From the NCBI RefSeq assembly GCF_024721175.1, contig NZ_CP099399.1, positions 2,356,001-2,420,000 on the forward strand: a DNA stretch of 64,000 bases, read 5' to 3'. The position numbers and the translations under genes are program-made. The notes beneath the pieces are model-generated. The model did not search any database. It was not told the origin of the DNA and was given only the letters and a program-made list of their open reading frames with translations. Each line of letters opens with the position of its first letter. Position 1 is the stretch's first letter. Shown here piece by piece: positions 33,666 to 41,169 of the stretch. Source of the stretch: Rhizobium sp. Pop5 (GTDB lineage: Bacteria > Pseudomonadota > Alphaproteobacteria > Rhizobiales > Rhizobiaceae).

Positions 33666-35153
33666 ATGAGCAGCAGGGCATCGAAATTCAGCGTCGCCGT
33701 CGCTTTTCTTCTGGCAAGCAGCAGCCTGGCAACGGCAGCCCCGGCAGTCGTGAATTGCAATACCGCCGTGCGCGGCACACTCGAATACCGACTGTGCATG
33801 CCGACGCGATCCATTCCTACAGGCAGCAAGTTCAGCCCGAGGGATAGCGATCCCAGCAGCCAGGGCACCGGCGGCGGCAAGAAGTCATCGAGCACCGGCT
33901 CGACTTCCGGGAGCAGCAGCAATAGCGGCACTGGCGATCAGGTTGCGAACGACAGCGGAAACGACACCGGCGGCGGCAAGGACACGGGCGGCGGTAAGGA
34001 TACGGGCGGCGGTAACGACACCGGCGGCGGAAGTGACACTGGTGGCGGAAGTGACACCGGCGGCGGTAAGGACCACGATCACCACGGCGGCAAGGATCAC
34101 GATCATCACGGCGGCAAGGGTGGAAAAGATCACGGCCATGACGAGGATGGCCATGGCAAAGACCACCACGACGGCAAGCACCACGACCATCACGGCGACG
34201 ACAAGGGCGAAAAGGACCACGGTCACGGCAAGGGCGGCGATGACGGCCACGGCAAGGGTGACAACGGCGGCTCCGGCAAGGGCGACAATGGCGGTTCCGG
34301 CAAGAGTGACAATGGCGGTTCCGGAAAGAGCGATAACGGCGGCTCTGGCAAGAGCGACAATGGCGACTCCGGCAAGGGTGACAACGACGGTCACGGCAAG
34401 AGCGACAACGGCGGCTCTGGCAAGAGCGACAACGGCGGCTCCGGAAAGAGCGACAATGGCGGCTCCGGCAAGAGCGACAATGGCGGCTCCGGCAAGGGCG
34501 ACAACGGCGGCTCCGGAAAGAGCGACAACGGTGGCTCTGGCAAGAGCGACAATGGCGGCTCCGGCAAGAGCGATAACGGCGGCTCCGGCAAGAGCGATAA
34601 CGGCGGCTCCGGCAAGAGCGATAACGGTGGCTCTGGCAAGAGCGACAACGGTGGCTCCAGCAAGAGCGACAACGGCGGCTCCGGCAAGAGCGACAACGGC
34701 GGCTCCGGCAAGAGCGACAACGGTGGCTCTGGCAAGAGCGACAACGGTGGCTCCGGCAAGAGCGACAACGGTGGCTCCGGCAAGAGTGACAACGGTGGCT
34801 CCGGAAAGAGCGACAACGGTGGCTCTGGAAAGAGCGATAACGGCGGCTCTGGAAAGAGCGACAACGGCGGCTCCGGAAAGAGCGATAACGGCGGCTCTGG
34901 AAAGAGCGATAACGGTGGCTCCGGCAAGAGCGACAACGGCGGCTCTGGCAAGAGCGATAACGGCGGCTCTGGCAAGAGCGACAACGGTGGCTCCGGAAAG
35001 GGCGACAATGGCGGCTCCGGAAAGAGCGACAACGGCGGCTCCGGAAAGAGCGACAACGGTGACTCAGGTAAGGGCAGCAATGACGGCCAGAGCAACGACG
35101 GTTCGCACGACGGTGGATCCGGCAAGGGCGGCTCTCAATCCAAGCCGGACTAA
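33666..35153 (+). CDS. Secreted low-complexity protein of tandem GGSGKSDN repeats with a His/Asp-rich segment
   Basis: A 495-residue protein. Signal peptide (KFSVAVAFLLASSSLATAAP), then a short region with two Cys (VVNCNTAVRGTLEYRLCMP) and a Ser/Gly linker. A GGGKDTGGGND series and a His-rich part follow (DHDHHGG repeated, KDHHDGKHHDHHGDDKG) at ~residues 130-195. From ~200 to ~475 there are about 35 copies of the octapeptide GGSGKSDN. The DNA is a 24-bp tandem repeat (34250-35085) with mostly synonymous differences. GGGAGACGATTGAA precedes the ATG. I recognise no family. It lies next to the zur-znu locus and divergent from a BTLCP peptidase; metal binding or adhesion is conjecture. Confidence 0.75.
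   Translation: MSSRASKFSVAVAFLLASSSLATAAPAVVNCNTAVRGTLEYRLCMPTRSIPTGSKFSPRDSDPSSQGTGGGKKSSSTGSTSGSSSNSGTGDQVANDSGNDTGGGKDTGGGKDTGGGNDTGGGSDTGGGSDTGGGKDHDHHGGKDHDHHGGKGGKDHGHDEDGHGKDHHDGKHHDHHGDDKGEKDHGHGKGGDDGHGKGDNGGSGKGDNGGSGKSDNGGSGKSDNGGSGKSDNGDSGKGDNDGHGKSDNGGSGKSDNGGSGKSDNGGSGKSDNGGSGKGDNGGSGKSDNGGSGKSDNGGSGKSDNGGSGKSDNGGSGKSDNGGSGKSDNGGSSKSDNGGSGKSDNGGSGKSDNGGSGKSDNGGSGKSDNGGSGKSDNGGSGKSDNGGSGKSDNGGSGKSDNGGSGKSDNGGSGKSDNGGSGKSDNGGSGKSDNGGSGKSDNGGSGKGDNGGSGKSDNGGSGKSDNGDSGKGSNDGQSNDGSHDGGSGKGGSQSKPD
34250..35085. repeat. 24-bp tandem repeat array (~35 units)
   Basis: The unit is GGCTCCGGCAAGAGCGACAA plus four bases (encoding GSGKSDNG), repeated with small third-position changes (TCC/TCT, GGC/GGA, GAC/GAT, AAC/AAT, GGC/GGT). 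Occasional variants encode GKGDN, GDSGKG, and GHGKSDN. All units keep the reading frame, so length can change without loss of frame. Confidence 0.85.
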
Positions 35154-35173
35154 GCTTTTCAGTCCGGAAATAA

Positions 35174-35207
35174 AAAAGGTGAGGCCGCTCTCGCGGCCTC
35201 ACCTTTT
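35174..35207 (+). terminator. Strong rho-independent terminator after the repeat protein gene
   Basis: A perfect 15-bp stem (AAAAGGTGAGGCCGC / GCGGCCTCACCTTTT) with a TCTC loop, 20 bp past the stop codon. A-rich sequence on the left and T's on the right make it bidirectional; it could also stop transcription past the zur end. Confidence 0.85.
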
Positions 35208-35297
35208 GAGTCATCGCCTTGTGTATTGATCGACAGCAAGTAAGGCGAGGAAACCAACGCGTGGATCGTCACCTTCGCCGCCGGAGTGTGTTGCCGC

Positions 35298-35696
35298 CTA
35301 CGCCGCGCAGGCCTCGCACAATCCGCGGATCTCGATCGTCGTCTTCTCGGGCTTGAACTTCTGCCCGCGCACCCAGGCCATCAGCCGGTGATCGACCTCG
35401 TGGTCGTGGAATTCCATCACCTGGCCGCAGCTTTCGCAGATGGCGAAGGCGACGATGCCGTGGCTGTGGCAATTCTCGCCGGGATGAGCGCAGGCGACGA
35501 AGGAATTGATGCTTTCGAGCCGGTGCACGACGCCATATTCGAGCAGCTTCTCCAGCGCCCGGTAGACCTGCAGCGGCGCGCGGAAGCCGTGATCGCGCAG
35601 CTTGTCGAGGATGGTGTAGGCGCTGAGCGGCCCCTCGGCCTTTTCGAGCACGTCAAAGACCAGCGACTGGTTCTTGGTGAGTTGCGGTGTTGTCAT
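35298..35696 (-). CDS. zur: Zinc uptake regulator, Fur family
   Basis: This 132-residue Fur-type repressor has an N-terminal wHTH (LTKNQSLVFDVLEKAEGPLS, AYTILDKLRDHGFRAPLQVY, RALEKLLEYGVVHRLES). The C-terminal metal/dimerisation domain has two Cys pairs: ICESCGQVMEFHDHEVDH and RGLCEACAA, plus CAHPGENCHSH, giving structural and regulatory zinc sites. Three Zur-type palindromes occur in this locus. Its gene starts five bases past the znuB stop, so it is the last gene of znuC-znuB-zur and regulates its own operon. Confidence 0.93.
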   Translation of the reverse strand: MTTPQLTKNQSLVFDVLEKAEGPLSAYTILDKLRDHGFRAPLQVYRALEKLLEYGVVHRLESINSFVACAHPGENCHSHGIVAFAICESCGQVMEFHDHEVDHRLMAWVRGQKFKPEKTTIEIRGLCEACAA

Positions 35697-35701
35697 GAGC
35701 T

Positions 35702-36505
35702 TTATCCTTGCACGACCGCGCGGTGGCGCCGGGGAAGCAGGCTGAGAATGAAGAGGATCAGCGCCGCGACCACGATCGAGGGGCCGGACGGCGTGTCGTA
35801 GGTCAGCGAGCCGAACAGCCCGCCGACGACCGCCACCGCCCCGATCAGCGAAGCGAGCACCGCCATGATCTCCGGCGTGACCGAGAAGCGCCGCGCCGCC
35901 GCCGCCGGAATGATCAGCAGCGAAGTGATCAGCATGATGCCGACGATCTTCATGGCAATGGCGATAACGACGGCCATCAGCAGCATGAAGAACAGCCGCG
36001 CCCGCTCAGGCCGCAGCCCCTCGGCCTCGGCAAGCTCGGCATTGACGGTGGCCGCGAGCAGCGGCCGCCAGAGCCAGGCGATCGCGGCCAGCACGAACAG
36101 CCCGCCACCCCAGATCAGCGCGATATCGGTGGTGGAAACGGCAAGGATATCGCCGAACAGGAAGGCGATGAGATCGATCCTGACCCAGCTCATGAAGGCG
36201 ACCATGACGAGGCCGATCGCGAGCGTCGCATGCGAGAGGATGCCGAGCAGCGCATCGGCCGACAGCGCCTGGCGCTTCTGCAGGAAGAGCAGCAGCACCG
36301 AGACGAGCGCGGCGACGGCGAAGACCGCCAGCGTCAGATTGAGTTCGAAGAGCAGCGACAGCGCGACGCCGAGCAGCGCCGAATGGGCGATCGTATCGCC
36401 GAAATAGGCCATGCGCCGCCAGATGATGAAACAGCCGAGCGGCCCGGTCGTCAGCGCCAGCCCGACGCCGGCAAGGATGGCGCGCACGAAGAAATCGTCA
36501 AGCAT
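35702..36505 (-). CDS. znuB: Zinc ABC transporter permease
   Basis: This 267-residue ABC-3 family inner-membrane permease starts MLDDFFVRAILAGVGLALTT, with GCFIIWRRMAYFGDTIAHSA as the conserved cytoplasmic loop that contacts ZnuC. About eight TM helices follow, with MKIVGIMLITSLLIIPAAAA near 205-225. It delivers zinc from ZnuA across the membrane. The start codon overlaps the znuC stop by eight bases. An open frame further upstream is only znuC's His-rich tail read out of frame. Confidence 0.93.
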   Translation of the reverse strand: MLDDFFVRAILAGVGLALTTGPLGCFIIWRRMAYFGDTIAHSALLGVALSLLFELNLTLAVFAVAALVSVLLLFLQKRQALSADALLGILSHATLAIGLVMVAFMSWVRIDLIAFLFGDILAVSTTDIALIWGGGLFVLAAIAWLWRPLLAATVNAELAEAEGLRPERARLFFMLLMAVVIAIAMKIVGIMLITSLLIIPAAAARRFSVTPEIMAVLASLIGAVAVVGGLFGSLTYDTPSGPSIVVAALILFILSLLPRRHRAVVQG

Positions 36506-37493
36506 GGCGGCCCTCCCCGCTGCGGGAATGGGCGTGTTCATGCGCATGCTCGTGCCCGTGATGATCGTCATGAGCGTGGTCATGCCCGTGATCATGGGGA
36601 CCGTGAGCATGTTCATGCGGGGCATGAGGGTGCTCATGGGCACCATGAGCGTGATGCCCGTCCCGCTCGTGGTCCCGTTCAGGACCACGAGCAGGGAAGC
36701 AATGATCCGTCACCGTGCCGTCGGCATGGCGCACGCGGCCATCCGGCAGATGCGTATGATCGTGGTGATGGCTGTAGACGGCAAGCGTCTGCGCGGCGCG
36801 GCTGCCGAACAGGCGCACATATTCCGGGCTGCGGCTGACGATCTCGGGCGTGCCGCGGCAGCAGACATGGCCGTTGAGGCAGATCACGGTGTCGGTCTCG
36901 GCCATGACGACGTGGAGATCGTGGGAGATCAACAGGATGCCGCAGCCGCTCAAATTGCGGATCGACTTGATGAGGTCGTAAAGCGCGATCTCGCCGGAGA
37001 AATCCACGCCCTGCACCGGCTCGTCGAGCACCAGCAGGTCGGGCTTGCGGGCAATGGCGCGTGCCATCAGCGCCCGCTGGAATTCGCCACCGGAGAGATG
37101 CTGCACCTCGGCGCCGATCATATGGGCGATGCCGGCGGCTTCGAGCGCCTCCTGCATGTCGCGCTCCGGCAGCGGACCGGTCAGCGTCATCAGCCGGCGC
37201 ACCGTCAGCGGCAGCGTCCAGTCGATCGAAAGCTTCTGCGGGACATAGCCGACCTTGAGGCCCGTCTTGCGCTCCACCCTGCCCTCATCGGGCTTCAGCA
37301 CGCCGATCGCAGCCTTGGCGCTGGTCGATTTGCCGGAACCGTTCGGGCCGATCAGCGTGACGATCTCGCCGCGCGAGACGGAAAATTCGACGCCGCGCAC
37401 CAGCCAACGGCCGTTCCTGAAAACGCCGACATTATCGAGCGAAACCAGCGGTTCAGCCTTGATACCAGCGGGGGTATTTGCGGGAGAGAGCAT
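36498..37493 (-). CDS. znuC: Zinc ABC transporter ATP-binding protein with His-rich C-terminal tail
   Basis: A 331-residue ABC ATPase. Walker A is LIGPNGSGKST, the signature LSGGEFQRALMARAIA, Walker B PDLLVLDEPVQGVD, and the switch His lies in LLISHDLHVVMAE. The core ends near residue 245. The last ~80 residues are a His/Asp/Glu-rich tail (YSHHHDHTHLPDGRV, then repeats of HAHGAHEHPH and HGPHDHGHDHAH types), seen in some rhizobial ZnuC and plausible as a zinc-buffering segment. It is the first gene of znuCB-zur, divergent from znuA with two palindromes in the 98-bp gap. Confidence 0.92.
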   Translation of the reverse strand: MLSPANTPAGIKAEPLVSLDNVGVFRNGRWLVRGVEFSVSRGEIVTLIGPNGSGKSTSAKAAIGVLKPDEGRVERKTGLKVGYVPQKLSIDWTLPLTVRRLMTLTGPLPERDMQEALEAAGIAHMIGAEVQHLSGGEFQRALMARAIARKPDLLVLDEPVQGVDFSGEIALYDLIKSIRNLSGCGILLISHDLHVVMAETDTVICLNGHVCCRGTPEIVSRSPEYVRLFGSRAAQTLAVYSHHHDHTHLPDGRVRHADGTVTDHCFPARGPERDHERDGHHAHGAHEHPHAPHEHAHGPHDHGHDHAHDDHHGHEHAHEHAHSRSGEGRHA

Positions 37494-37533
37494 CAAATTT
37501 TCCGAAAGCGCTGTTGCATCCTGCTATTGCACA

Positions 37534-37570
37534 CGTTATAGCATAACGCAATTGATGTAATAACATAACA
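37534..37570. promoter_or_regulatory. Two Zur-box palindromes between znuC and znuA
   Basis: CGTTATAGCATAACG (37534-37548) is a perfect inverted repeat with an AGC centre. TGTAATAACATAACA (37556-37570) is the same type with one arm mismatch (TGTAAT / ATAACA). They share the TTATnnnATAAC core of alphaproteobacterial Zur sites and lie just upstream of each divergent start, so Zur likely represses both sides when zinc is replete. Confidence 0.75.
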
Positions 37571-37591
37571 TTTGCAATTCAAGCGGAGCCT

Positions 37592-38590
37592 ATGATGAAA
37601 CGCGCCTTGGGGCCTGTGCTCAAAACCCTGGCCCTTCGAATTCCGGCCGTCCTCGCGATCCCGGCCCTTGCGATCCCCGCCCTCCTCTTTGCAGGCACTA
37701 TGCGCGCCGCCGACGCGCCGGTCGTCGTCACCTCGATCAAGCCGATCCATTCGCTGGTTTCGGCGATCATGCAGGGTGTCGGCGAGCCGGAACTGATCGT
37801 CGACGGCGCCGCCTCGCCGCACACTTATAATATGAAACCGTCGAACGCGCGGGCGCTGCAACAAGCCAAGGTCGTCTTCTGGGTCGGCCCCGGTCTCGAA
37901 GCCTTCCTGGAAAAGCCGCTCGAGGCGCTGGGCGCCGATGCCAGCGTCGCTGAGCTCGACAATGCGCCCGGTCTCGTCAAGCTGGCGTTCCGAGAGGGCG
38001 GCGCCTTCGAGCCGCATGACGATGGTGACGCCGCGGAGCACGCCGAAGCCGATCACGAGCACGAGCACGGCGCCTTCGACACGCATCTCTGGCTCGATCC
38101 GATGAATGCGAAGGCCATGGCCGCCATGATCACCACGACGCTCGTTGCCGCCGATCCCGCCAACGCACTGACCTATCAGGCCAACGCCAAGACGCTGGAT
38201 GACAAGCTGGATGCGCTGGACAAGGAAATCACCGCCACCGTCGCCCCCGTCAAGGACAAGCCCTTCGTCGTCTTTCACGATGCCTATCAGTATTTCGAGC
38301 ACCGCTATGGCATTCGCGTCGCCGGCTCCATCACCGTCAGCCCGGAAACCATTCCTGGCGCCGAGCGCGTCTCGCAAATCCACCGCAAGGTCGGCGAACT
38401 CGGCGCAACCTGCGTCTTTGCCGAGCCGCAGTTCGAGCCGCGGCTGATCGATGTCGTCATCGAAGGCACCCGGGCAAAATCCGGCGTGCTCGATCCGGAA
38501 GCCGCGGCGCTGAAGGCTGGTCCCGATCTCTACTTCACCCTCATGCGCGGCATCGCCGACAGCATGAAGAATTGCCTCTCCAGCGCATGA
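37592..38590 (+). CDS. znuA: Zinc ABC transporter periplasmic substrate-binding protein
   Basis: This 332-residue periplasmic zinc-binding protein of cluster A-I has a signal peptide (ALRIPAVLAIPALAIPALLF to AGTMRAA). VVVTSIKPIHSLVSAIMQGV, DGAASPHTYNMKPSNARAL (first His ligand), FDTHLWLDPMNAKAMAAMIT (second), and KPFVVFHDAYQYFEHRYGIR (third) are family motifs. A short acidic His-rich loop (EHAEADHEHEHGAFDTH) before the second ligand matches ZnuA metal-capture loops. GCGGAG precedes the ATG. Divergent from znuCB-zur under a shared Zur-box region. Confidence 0.93.
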   Translation: MMKRALGPVLKTLALRIPAVLAIPALAIPALLFAGTMRAADAPVVVTSIKPIHSLVSAIMQGVGEPELIVDGAASPHTYNMKPSNARALQQAKVVFWVGPGLEAFLEKPLEALGADASVAELDNAPGLVKLAFREGGAFEPHDDGDAAEHAEADHEHEHGAFDTHLWLDPMNAKAMAAMITTTLVAADPANALTYQANAKTLDDKLDALDKEITATVAPVKDKPFVVFHDAYQYFEHRYGIRVAGSITVSPETIPGAERVSQIHRKVGELGATCVFAEPQFEPRLIDVVIEGTRAKSGVLDPEAAALKAGPDLYFTLMRGIADSMKNCLSSA

Positions 38591-38668
38591 ACGTCACGCA
38601 ACGCTCTGGAGGATGCTGAGGCGGAAACAGGCGGATGACCCCGTGCCGCCTTTTTTCGGCACAATCAA

Positions 38669-38683
38669 TGTAATGATATAACA
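38669..38683 (+). promoter_or_regulatory. Third Zur-box palindrome upstream of the COG0523 GTPase gene
   Basis: TGTAATGATATAACA, with the same TGTAAT-NNN-ATAACA arms as the box at 37556-37570. It ends 20 bases before the start of the GTPase gene. This places that gene in the predicted Zur regulon. Confidence 0.7.
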
Positions 38684-38703
38684 TTAATAGCGATGAGGTT
38701 CCC

Positions 38704-39909
38704 ATGGACAACAGACTTCCGGTCACGGTGCTTTCCGGCTTTCTCGGCGCCGGCAAGACGACGCTGCTGAACCACGTGCTCGCCAATCGCGAGGGCCTGC
38801 GCGTCGCCGTCATCGTCAACGATATGAGCGAGGTGAACATCGACGCCGCCCTGGTGCGCGATGGCGGCGCCAATCTCTCCCGCACCGAGGAGCAGTTGGT
38901 CGAGATGACCAATGGCTGCATCTGCTGCACGCTGCGCGACGACCTCCTGAAAGAAGTCCGCCGGCTCGCGACACAAGGCCGCTTCGACTATCTGCTGATC
39001 GAATCCACCGGCATCGCCGAACCCCTGCCCGTCGCCACCACCTTCGAATTCCGCGACGAGAACGGCGAAAGCCTCTCCGACGTCGCGAGGCTCGATACGA
39101 TGGTGACGGTCGTCGACGCCGCCAATCTGCTTGCCGATTACGCCTCGGCCGATTTCCTCGCCGACCGCGGCGAGACGGCTGGCGATGGCGACAACAGGAC
39201 CATCGTCGACCTCATGGTCGAACAGATCGAATTCGCCGATGTCGTGGTGCTGAACAAGATCGGCACGGCAAACGATGAACAGCGCGACGCCGCGCGAAAA
39301 ATCATCATCGGGCTCAATCCGGATGCGACGCTGATCGAGGCCGATTTCGGCAAGGTGGCGCTGAAGGAGATACTCGGCACCGGCCGCTTTGACATCGACA
39401 AGGCCAAGACCCATCCACTCTGGTACAAGGAGCTGCACGGCTTCCGCGACCATGTGCCGGAAACCGAGGAATACGGCATCCGCTCCTTCGTCTACCGCGA
39501 GAAGCGTCCCTTCCATCCGGCAAAACTGCAGGCCTTTCTCGATAAGACATGGCCTGGCGTGGTCCGCGCCAAGGGCTTTTTCTGGCTGGCGACCCGCCCG
39601 CATCATGTCGGCGAGATCAGCCAGGCCGGCGCGGTCGTGCGCACCGGCAGGATGGGCCTCTGGTGGGCTTCCGTACCCCGCGAGCAATGGCCCGACGAAC
39701 CCGGTTTCCTCAGCGCCATCGGCCCCTATCTCGACCCCGTCTGGGGCGACCGCCGCCAGGAAATCGTCTTCATCGGCGCCGACCCGATGGATGAGGCCTG
39801 GATCAGGAGAGAACTCGACGCCTGCCTCGTCGGGGCCGACGCCTTCACACCCGAGCGCTGGCGTAATTTGCCCGATCCTTTCGCGAGCTGGAACAGGCAG
39901 GCGGCATGA
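38704..39909 (+). CDS. COG0523 / CobW-type G3E GTPase (putative zinc metallochaperone)
   Basis: A 401-residue GTPase of the COG0523 family. Walker A is [20 protein letters not shown] (~10-29), CxCC metal motif in [14 protein letters not shown] (~71-84), Walker B-like [15 protein letters not shown], and VVLNKIGT is the NKxD-like base-recognition motif. The C-terminal CobW_C domain carries [20 protein letters not shown]. Zur-controlled members act in zinc-limited cells as metal-insertion chaperones. A palindrome matching the znu boxes lies just upstream. It overlaps a 57-codon ORF at its end (ATGA). Confidence 0.9.
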   Translation: MDNRLPVTVLSGFLGAGKTTLLNHVLANREGLRVAVIVNDMSEVNIDAALVRDGGANLSRTEEQLVEMTNGCICCTLRDDLLKEVRRLATQGRFDYLLIESTGIAEPLPVATTFEFRDENGESLSDVARLDTMVTVVDAANLLADYASADFLADRGETAGDGDNRTIVDLMVEQIEFADVVVLNKIGTANDEQRDAARKIIIGLNPDATLIEADFGKVALKEILGTGRFDIDKAKTHPLWYKELHGFRDHVPETEEYGIRSFVYREKRPFHPAKLQAFLDKTWPGVVRAKGFFWLATRPHHVGEISQAGAVVRTGRMGLWWASVPREQWPDEPGFLSAIGPYLDPVWGDRRQEIVFIGADPMDEAWIRRELDACLVGADAFTPERWRNLPDPFASWNRQAA

Positions 39910-40079
39910 AAGCGACGGCAATCAAACCCTACCGCTGCGTCTGCGCGGAATGCGATCCCTTGCCACCGATCGAAGGGCTGCATCCGCTGACGTATGAGCG
40001 GGAGGCTGCAGCCGAAAGACCGAAGAGATTACTGGGGATGATTGCCCAGCGGATGATGTCGTCACGCCGGCAGGAGTGA
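39906..40079 (+). CDS. Small Cys-rich ORF (57 aa) translationally coupled to the COG0523 gene
   Basis: The ATG overlaps the GTPase stop codon as ATGA. The predicted peptide begins [20 protein letters not shown] and ends [13 protein letters not shown], with a CxCxxC cluster that could bind zinc or another metal. It is short and basic at the end. It is the last feature before a mosaic repeat. Nothing recognisable by family; the case rests on coupling, Cys spacing and the Zur-box operon. Conservation across rhizobia would settle it. Confidence 0.55.
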   Translation: MKATAIKPYRCVCAECDPLPPIEGLHPLTYEREAAAERPKRLLGMIAQRMMSSRRQE

Positions 40080-40549
40080 CGACCAATCTGTGCGGGAAAT
40101 GCGTCTGATTTGCGCAATCCGTATGCCTCCCCTCCTTCCCGCGCCGGCATGCCGTGTGGCACCCCCCTCTGCCCTGCCGGGCATCTCCCCCACAGGTGGG
40201 AGATCGGCTGGGCGCGATGCCTTGTCCAATCAATGACGAACTGGTGTTCCGCGCGACGTCGGAGGAGGATCGGCGGACCAACCTTTTGCCGATCTCCCCC
40301 CTTGTGGGGGAGATGTCCGGCAGGACAGAGAGGGGTTGCCACACGGCCCCCTCTCGTTCGCTTCTACGGCCGACGCTGCTTCGCCACAGAGCCTGCCCCT
40401 CCTTCGTCATGCTCGGGCTTGTCCCGAGCATCTGCCTCCGGTCGATGGGGCAGCAGATCCTCGGCACAAGGCCGAGGATGACGCCGAACACGGAACGAAG
40501 CGCAAAACAAAAAAGCGAAGGGCGGCCGAAGCCGCCCCTCGTCTGCCGG
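40080..40549. repeat. Intergenic region: mosaic repeat (copy 5) and a second palindromic repeat
   Basis: Bases 40146-40346 are a full two-halved ~200-bp element (GCCGTGTGGCACCCCCCTC ... GAGGGGTTGCCACACGGC). At 40405-40490, TCGTCATGCTCGGGCTTGTC and GATCCTCGGCACAAGGCCGAG are another widespread rhizobial intergenic block. Minus-strand terminator at 40503-40540. No gene. Confidence 0.6.
40503..40540 (-). terminator. Rho-independent terminator of the RcnB-like gene
   Basis: On the minus strand GGGCGGC-TTCG-GCCGCCC forms a 7-bp GC stem with a stable tetraloop, followed by TTCGCTTTTTTGTTTTG. It lies ten bases past the stop of the RcnB-like gene. Confidence 0.8.
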
Positions 40550-40876
40550 TCAACGGCCGACAATCACATTTGAAATGACGCCGCTGGTGACGCCGATCAG
40601 CAGGAAGTCGTGGTCGGCGCGGACCCAGCGATAGCCGCGCGGCGGCGGTGCCAGACGGTAGCGGCGATAGTCGTGGACGTCGGAGAAGCGGTGGCGATCG
40701 CCGGCGGTGACGCGGTAGCCCTTCTTCCAATGCGGCCGGATGACGGTTTTTTCGACGATCACCTTCTTCTCGACGACAACAGGCGGACGGCGAAAATCGC
40801 CGGCGCTCGCCTGGGAGGCGACGATGGGCGACAGAAGGAAGGAAGCGGACAGAAGGGCTGCGAAGATCTTTTTCAT
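40550..40876 (-). CDS. RcnB family periplasmic protein
   Basis: This 108-residue exported protein has a signal peptide (MKKIFAALLSASFLLSPIVA), a basic Val/Lys-rich segment (PPVVVEKKVIVEKTVI), and the RcnB-type end motif YRRYRLAPPPRGYRWVRADH followed by DFLLIGVTSGVISNVI. RcnB in E. coli helps nickel/cobalt efflux; many short homologues elsewhere are uncharacterised. The start at 40876 gives the clean signal peptide. A terminator follows. No efflux gene is adjacent. Confidence 0.82.
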   Translation of the reverse strand: MKKIFAALLSASFLLSPIVASQASAGDFRRPPVVVEKKVIVEKTVIRPHWKKGYRVTAGDRHRFSDVHDYRRYRLAPPPRGYRWVRADHDFLLIGVTSGVISNVIVGR

Positions 40877-41077
40877 GTGGGGCTCCTCGTGTTGGGCACG
40901 GGAAAAAACTAGGGCCGAAAACATGAACCGAAACTGAAAGTTAGATTAAGCTTTTGTAATGAAATCCGTGACCTGCGGCGCCGATTTTATATTTTAGATG
41001 AGACTTATGGACCAGCCCTCGTCCCGAGGTGCTCAGGGTGAACCGCCGGCCGCCGCGTCCCTGGATGAATGCTGCCT

Positions 41078-41145
41078 GCGCCCTTGCCGGCTGCGCGTGA
41101 GCGTGTAGTTTCGCAAGCACGTCAATTCAGAGGTAAGCAAGACAT
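41078..41145. repeat. Duplicated upstream leader block (copy 1)
   Basis: CCCTTGCCGG, GAGCGTGTAGTTTCG, ATTCAGAGGTAAG and ACATG occur in the same order here and at 42941-43010, before the CorC/HlyC gene. In this copy an ATG begins a 9-codon ORF (MPLPPRRRR) just ahead of chrA, suggesting a truncated duplicate of the other gene's start. Confidence 0.6.
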
Positions 41146-41169
41146 GCCCCTTCCCCCGCGGAGGCGACG

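Noticed and set aside
34250..35085. Possible CRISPR array
   Set aside because: Units are directly adjacent with no unique spacers and stay in one coding frame.
33832..35214. 460-codon Arg/Ser/Cys-rich ORF antisense to the repeat protein
   Set aside because: It is a by-product of the 24-bp repeats read backwards; no signal peptide or known domain.
33943..35229. 428-codon Ala/Thr/Arg-rich ORF over the repeats
   Set aside because: Frame-shifted reading of the same array; composition is not protein-like.
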